From assembly GCA_964632485.1 (NCBI GenBank), contig CAZWDO010000019.1, forward strand, positions 50,972-59,861: a DNA stretch of 8,890 bases, in the 5' to 3' direction. The notes under the pieces were generated by a model. That model was not told the DNA's origin and did not search any database. It saw only the letters and a list, made by a program, of their open reading frames with translations. Positions 6,472 through 8,890 of the stretch are shown in pieces; within the stretch, counting starts at the first letter, position 1; each line of letters begins with the position of its first letter. The stretch is from CAZWDO01 sp964632485 [NCBI: uncultured bacterium]. GTDB taxonomy: Bacteria; JAGOEH01. A program made the translations under genes and the position numbers.

Positions 6472-7836
6472 TCAGGCGGATTGGCGGAGAAGTAGCCCTC
6501 GTCGGATACTGGCGCCGGGGATATCCATTAGCTCACGGTATTTAGCCACGGTACGCCGAGCGATCTGCAACTGATAATGTTTTGCCAACTCCTCGCTGAT
6601 CTTTTGGTCGCTCAATGGTTTGGCTTTATCCTCGGCAGCGATGATGGATTTAATCAACACGTAGATTTCAGATTGCGACTTGCCTCCCACACCTCCGGAA
6701 CTAAAAAAGTCGCTCAAGCGGAGAGCTCCCTGATCGGTTTGCAAATACTTGGCATTAACGGTCCGGCTGATGGTGGATTCATCGCAATTCATACGCCAGG
6801 CCAAATCTTTTTGCAACAAAGGTTTTAAATGTTGCCACCCTTTATGCAAAAATTCCTGCTGCAGTTTCACCAATTCCTGAGTTAAACACAGCACAAAATT
6901 CCGACGTTGCTCAATCGCACGCAACAAAATCTTCGCAAAACAGTATTGATTGCGCCACATATCCATCGCGCCGGTCTGCTTAAACGCCCCATTACGAAGC
7001 AAGTCCACATATTGCTGATTAAGCGAAAGCCGGGAAGTAAACATATCATTATACACAACTTCATATTCGCCACTTTCCGATTGGCGCAAAATCAGATCAG
7101 GAATGACAAATTCCGGCGTTTGCGAGCTGTAATCGCGGCCGGGCATGGGATCGAAGAGCCGAATCATAGCGACGGCATCTTCTACTTCCCGCAGATTAAC
7201 ATCCAGACATACCGAGATGGTATGCCAATCTGACTTGATCAGGTGCGTATAGCACTCATCCACAATTTGATATTCCATAGAATCAGCGCCGATTCTATCC
7301 TCAATCTGAATCAGCAGGGCATGACGGGTATCCATAGCGGCGATCCCCAGGGGATTAAAATGGCGAATAATGTCCAACACTTTTTCAACCATCTCCGTTT
7401 CAATATCTTCAGGCTTAAAGGTCAATTGGTTACCAAAAGCCTTATCCACCAGTATCGGCACCAGATCTGAATGATAGGGGAAAAAACCGTTTTCATCTAA
7501 ATGTTCAATAATTGCGTTACCGATTGAATTTTCAATTTCATTCAATTTACAGCAGTTGAGCTGCTCATAGAGCGAATCCCTGAGTGTTCGTTCCGCTACC
7601 GGTTCAAAAATAAGAGTTCCTGTTTTGGGACCCGAGCGCAGAAACTTACGGGCGTCATCTGGAGTATAATCAGGTTCCGTAATTTCCAGAAACGGATTTT
7701 GCTCATACATCATACGAATGAATGGCTCCATTTCAAGATTGTTCAGCGGGAAAAACATTGCCCGAAACGTCATACTTTGGTAGTGACCATAACTAGTACC
7801 CGGTTTTGTGCCTGTAGTTTGTTTCAATTCATTCAT
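6472..7836 (-). CDS. rpoN: RNA polymerase sigma-54 factor RpoN
   Basis: A 454-residue sigma-54 (E. coli RpoN has 477). It directs core polymerase to -24/-12 promoters, where opening needs an AAA+ activator. Start ATG 7836 has a strong AAGGAGGT Shine-Dalgarno 6 nt upstream. Region I (about 16-52) keeps MT at 22-23 and NPFLE (47-51). By eye it is about four residues shorter than usual, and the Gln/Leu-rich helix (QLQQAIRLLQLS) is replaced by FRAMFFPLNN. The core-binding region includes GIAAMDTRHALLIQIE and the MPGRDYS motif. The helix-turn-helix DESTISRTVNAKY (about 352-364) has Asp where His is usual (HEST). The RpoN box ARRTVAKYRE (426-435) is intact. The usual neighbours (lptB, hpf, ptsN) are absent. 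Upstream lies a sigma-54-type promoter interleaved with a sigma-70 promoter, suggesting autoregulation. Confidence 0.95.
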   Translation of the reverse strand: MNELKQTTGTKPGTSYGHYQSMTFRAMFFPLNNLEMEPFIRMMYEQNPFLEITEPDYTPDDARKFLRSGPKTGTLIFEPVAERTLRDSLYEQLNCCKLNEIENSIGNAIIEHLDENGFFPYHSDLVPILVDKAFGNQLTFKPEDIETEMVEKVLDIIRHFNPLGIAAMDTRHALLIQIEDRIGADSMEYQIVDECYTHLIKSDWHTISVCLDVNLREVEDAVAMIRLFDPMPGRDYSSQTPEFVIPDLILRQSESGEYEVVYNDMFTSRLSLNQQYVDLLRNGAFKQTGAMDMWRNQYCFAKILLRAIEQRRNFVLCLTQELVKLQQEFLHKGWQHLKPLLQKDLAWRMNCDESTISRTVNAKYLQTDQGALRLSDFFSSGGVGGKSQSEIYVLIKSIIAAEDKAKPLSDQKISEELAKHYQLQIARRTVAKYRELMDIPGASIRRGLLLRQSA

Positions 7837-7881
7837 ACCATTACCTCCTTAAATAACATTTAAAGTAACTCACACACACAC

Positions 7882-7910
7882 ATCATACTGATATGCAAGA
7901 AGCGTGCCAA
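7882..7910 (-). promoter_or_regulatory. Sigma-70 promoter TTGGCA-N17-TATGAT overlapping the sigma-54 site
   Basis: On the minus strand, TTGGCA (7910-7905) and TATGAT (7887-7882) are each one base from consensus and are spaced 17 bp apart. The -35 hexamer shares five bases with the sigma-54 -24 element, and the -12 element lies in the spacer. The two holoenzymes could not occupy the site together. Expected start is near 7875, upstream of rpoN. Confidence 0.55.
7894..7909 (-). promoter_or_regulatory. Sigma-54 promoter (-24 TGGCACG, -12 TTGCA) upstream of rpoN
   Basis: The minus strand reads TTGGCACG-CTTC-TTGCA. TGGCACG is at 7909-7903 and TTGCA at 7898-7894, with exactly 10 bp between the invariant GG and GC. 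This is the full sigma-54 consensus. Expected start is near 7883, giving a leader of about 48 nt that carries a TG-dinucleotide run and the rpoN Shine-Dalgarno. An inverted repeat GCGTG-CCAA-CACGC (7902-7915) overlaps the -24 element. Confidence 0.65.
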
Positions 7911-7919
7911 CACGCAACT

Positions 7920-8255
7920 TCACTCTTTATAATTTTTTTTATATCCATCTCCCCTTTTGTCATTATACCCTTTCTTTCCGTCATTCCCGCGGAGACGGGA
8001 ATCCATCTTTAAACCCGTGGATGCCGCATCAAGCGCGGCATATTGAATGATACCATTTTTTGAAATCAAATCTCCTATAACTTCAAGAGCCTTGTGACAT
8101 AAATTTGCCTCCCTGAAATAGTAGTTAATGATTTCTAAAAATTTAAAATTTAGAATTAAGATTGCAGTATGATTTGATAAAAAATTTATCACAATTGCAA
8201 AATCAGCATTATTTTCAAAAATACAATTCTTTATAATATCACTTTTAGCCATCAC
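7920..8255 (-). CDS. Unknown small protein (111 aa), 3' part made of repeat sequence
   Basis: ATG 8255 (or 8252) follows an AAGGGG Shine-Dalgarno. Residues 1-68 look like a normal small helical protein of no family I recognise (CIFENNADFAIVINFLSNH, FLEIINYYFREANLCHKALEVIGDLI). From about residue 70 the frame passes through an interspersed repeat, giving the well-known repeat-derived peptide MDSRLRGNDG. It then runs through a Lys/Gly/Tyr-rich tail to a stop 10 bp before the rpoN sigma-54 site. The original C-terminus was probably lost or replaced when the repeat arrived. It lies between the exbB-like gene and rpoN on the same strand. It may be a truncated, non-functional gene. Confidence 0.4.
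   Translation of the reverse strand: MMAKSDIIKNCIFENNADFAIVINFLSNHTAILILNFKFLEIINYYFREANLCHKALEVIGDLISKNGIIQYAALDAASTGLKMDSRLRGNDGKKGYNDKRGDGYKKNYKE
7979..8045. repeat. Interspersed double-hairpin repeat (GTCATTCCCG...CGGGAATCCA type)
   Basis: Hairpin 1 pairs ATTCCCG (7983-7989) with CGGGAAT (7996-8002) around a 6-nt loop. Hairpin 2 pairs ATGCCGC (8021-8027) with GCGGCAT (8035-8041) around a 7-nt loop. The motif order GTCATTCCCGCG, GGGAATCCA, GGATGCCGC, GCGGCAT is that of a repeat seen between genes in many bacteria. It is more G+C-rich than the AT-rich sequence around it. Confidence 0.75.
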
Positions 8256-8301
8256 CCATTCCCCTTAAGGATAAGCTATGAGAATAGAAATTCCCTTTAT
8301 C

Positions 8302-8336
8302 ATTCAGCGTTGGACGCAATAGCGCCAACGCTGAAT
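8302..8336 (-). terminator. Strong hairpin after the exbB-like gene (possible terminator or 3' stabiliser)
   Basis: A perfect 12-bp stem, ATTCAGCGTTGG (8302-8313) with CCAACGCTGAAT (8325-8336), continues after a one-base bulge with CGC-AATA-GCG. It starts 14 bp past the exbB-like stop codon on the minus strand. There is no T-run on the minus strand after the stem, so it is not a textbook intrinsic terminator. It may protect the 3' end of the transcript. Confidence 0.45.
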
Positions 8337-8349
8337 CTCTTTAATTCAA

Positions 8350-8890
8350 TTAAAACCGTTTAGTAATATCGGTCATGATGCGTTCCCACTCGACACTGTG
8401 TTCGTCAAGCTGGGCCTTAAAATAGTAATAAAGCAGGGTAGAAATGATACCGAGGATCAAACCTACAATAGTCGTATAAAGGGCTTCGTTGATACCACCC
8501 GCCAGTTTTGAAACGATTGACCCGGCAGCTAAGCCCCCTCCCGCACCGGCGATGGCCGAAAAGGAAGCCGCGATGCCATTAACAGTGCCGAAGAGTCCCA
8601 GCATTGGAGAAATACTGCTGACGGTCCAAATCCAATCCATGCCTTTATTCATCTGGGTGAGTTCACATTGAGCGGTTTTGATAATGGCCCGGTCAATTTC
8701 ATTCGACGTCCACCAATTATTCTTATTATTCAGATGGTTTTCAATCCCCGCCAGAAGAATTTTTGATGCCCGAGATTTTTTATTTTGTTCACAGATTGAG
8801 CGCACCATTTGCAGAAACGGCTCACTATAATATTTAAAAACAAAACTATTAGCCCGACAGATTATTTCTTTTTTCTGCGCGTCGTCAGTC
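8350..8890 (-). CDS. MotA/TolQ/ExbB-family proton-channel protein, 5' end cut by window edge
   Basis: The frame is open to the right edge, so the ATG at 8808 is internal. At least 27 more residues precede it (ending in KYYSEPFLQ). About 179 residues are visible: a cytoplasmic helical segment, a transmembrane helix at about 86-112 with the family motif SPMLGLFGTVNGIAASF, and a second at about 137-156 (ALYTTIVGLILGIISTLLYYYF), then a short cytoplasmic end. These are the last two helices of ExbB/TolQ; the first is outside. Such proteins form an inner-membrane pentamer that uses proton flow with an ExbD/TolR partner to energise outer-membrane processes. No ExbD/TolR gene follows directly, so the partner may be upstream or elsewhere. 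Whether it is ExbB, TolQ or a gliding/adhesin-type homologue cannot be decided here. Confidence 0.88.
   Translation of the reverse strand, partial: TDDAQKKEIICRANSFVFKYYSEPFLQMVRSICEQNKKSRASKILLAGIENHLNNKNNWWTSNEIDRAIIKTAQCELTQMNKGMDWIWTVSSISPMLGLFGTVNGIAASFSAIAGAGGGLAAGSIVSKLAGGINEALYTTIVGLILGIISTLLYYYFKAQLDEHSVEWERIMTDITKRF

Noticed and set aside
6350-6574. 74-codon + frame across the rpoN 3' end
   Set aside because: It overlaps the conserved RpoN box region on the opposite strand and the hairpin repeat, with no supporting ribosome-binding site.
7868-7883. CA/TG dinucleotide run in the rpoN leader as a functional element
   Set aside because: It is only a few units long and has no recognisable partner or structure; treated as simple sequence.
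1-8890. CRISPR arrays, tRNA or rRNA genes, complete insertion sequences
   Set aside because: No regularly spaced direct repeats, cloverleaf-like sequence with a conserved T-loop, or complete transposase with terminal inverted repeats was seen.

Overview
The window looks like bacterial DNA from a Gram-negative, probably uncultured lineage of moderate to low G+C. The evidence is an exported protein with a Sec signal peptide, an ExbB/TolQ/MotA-type proton-channel protein, a sigma-54 factor, and several short hairpin-rich interspersed repeats. I cannot name the phylum from this sequence.

Left third (1-4543, + strand): three tightly coupled genes form the 3' end of a phage-defence operon. They are the C-terminal two-thirds of an SNF2-family helicase (cut by the window edge), a PglZ-family phosphatase that overlaps it by 8 bp, and a 243-residue protein of unknown family joined to PglZ by an ATGA overlap. 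The order helicase - PglZ - small last gene matches the end of a type 3 BREX locus (brxF-brxC-pglX-brxHII-pglZ-brxA). The last gene sits where brxA is expected, but I cannot recognise it as BrxA. The methylase and BrxC-type ATPase would lie to the left, outside the window.

Middle (4544-6471): a short gap holds a possible 47-residue Cys-rich ORF. It is followed by a minus-strand gene for a 331-residue exported protein. That gene lies about 200 bp downstream of a consensus sigma-70 promoter (TTGACA, 17 bp, TATAAT) and has a long leader. Between that promoter and the end of rpoN is a gap of repeats and hairpins with no convincing gene.

Right third (6472-8890, all minus strand): rpoN (sigma-54), with an unusual, shortened activator-responsive region I. 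Its upstream region carries a consensus sigma-54 -24/-12 site interleaved with a good sigma-70 promoter, suggesting autoregulation. Upstream of rpoN is a short unknown ORF whose 3' part is made of an interspersed double-hairpin repeat. Beyond it, a strong hairpin follows the end of an ExbB/TolQ/MotA-family gene that runs off the right edge. The defence genes and the rpoN/exbB-like genes converge and appear functionally unrelated.
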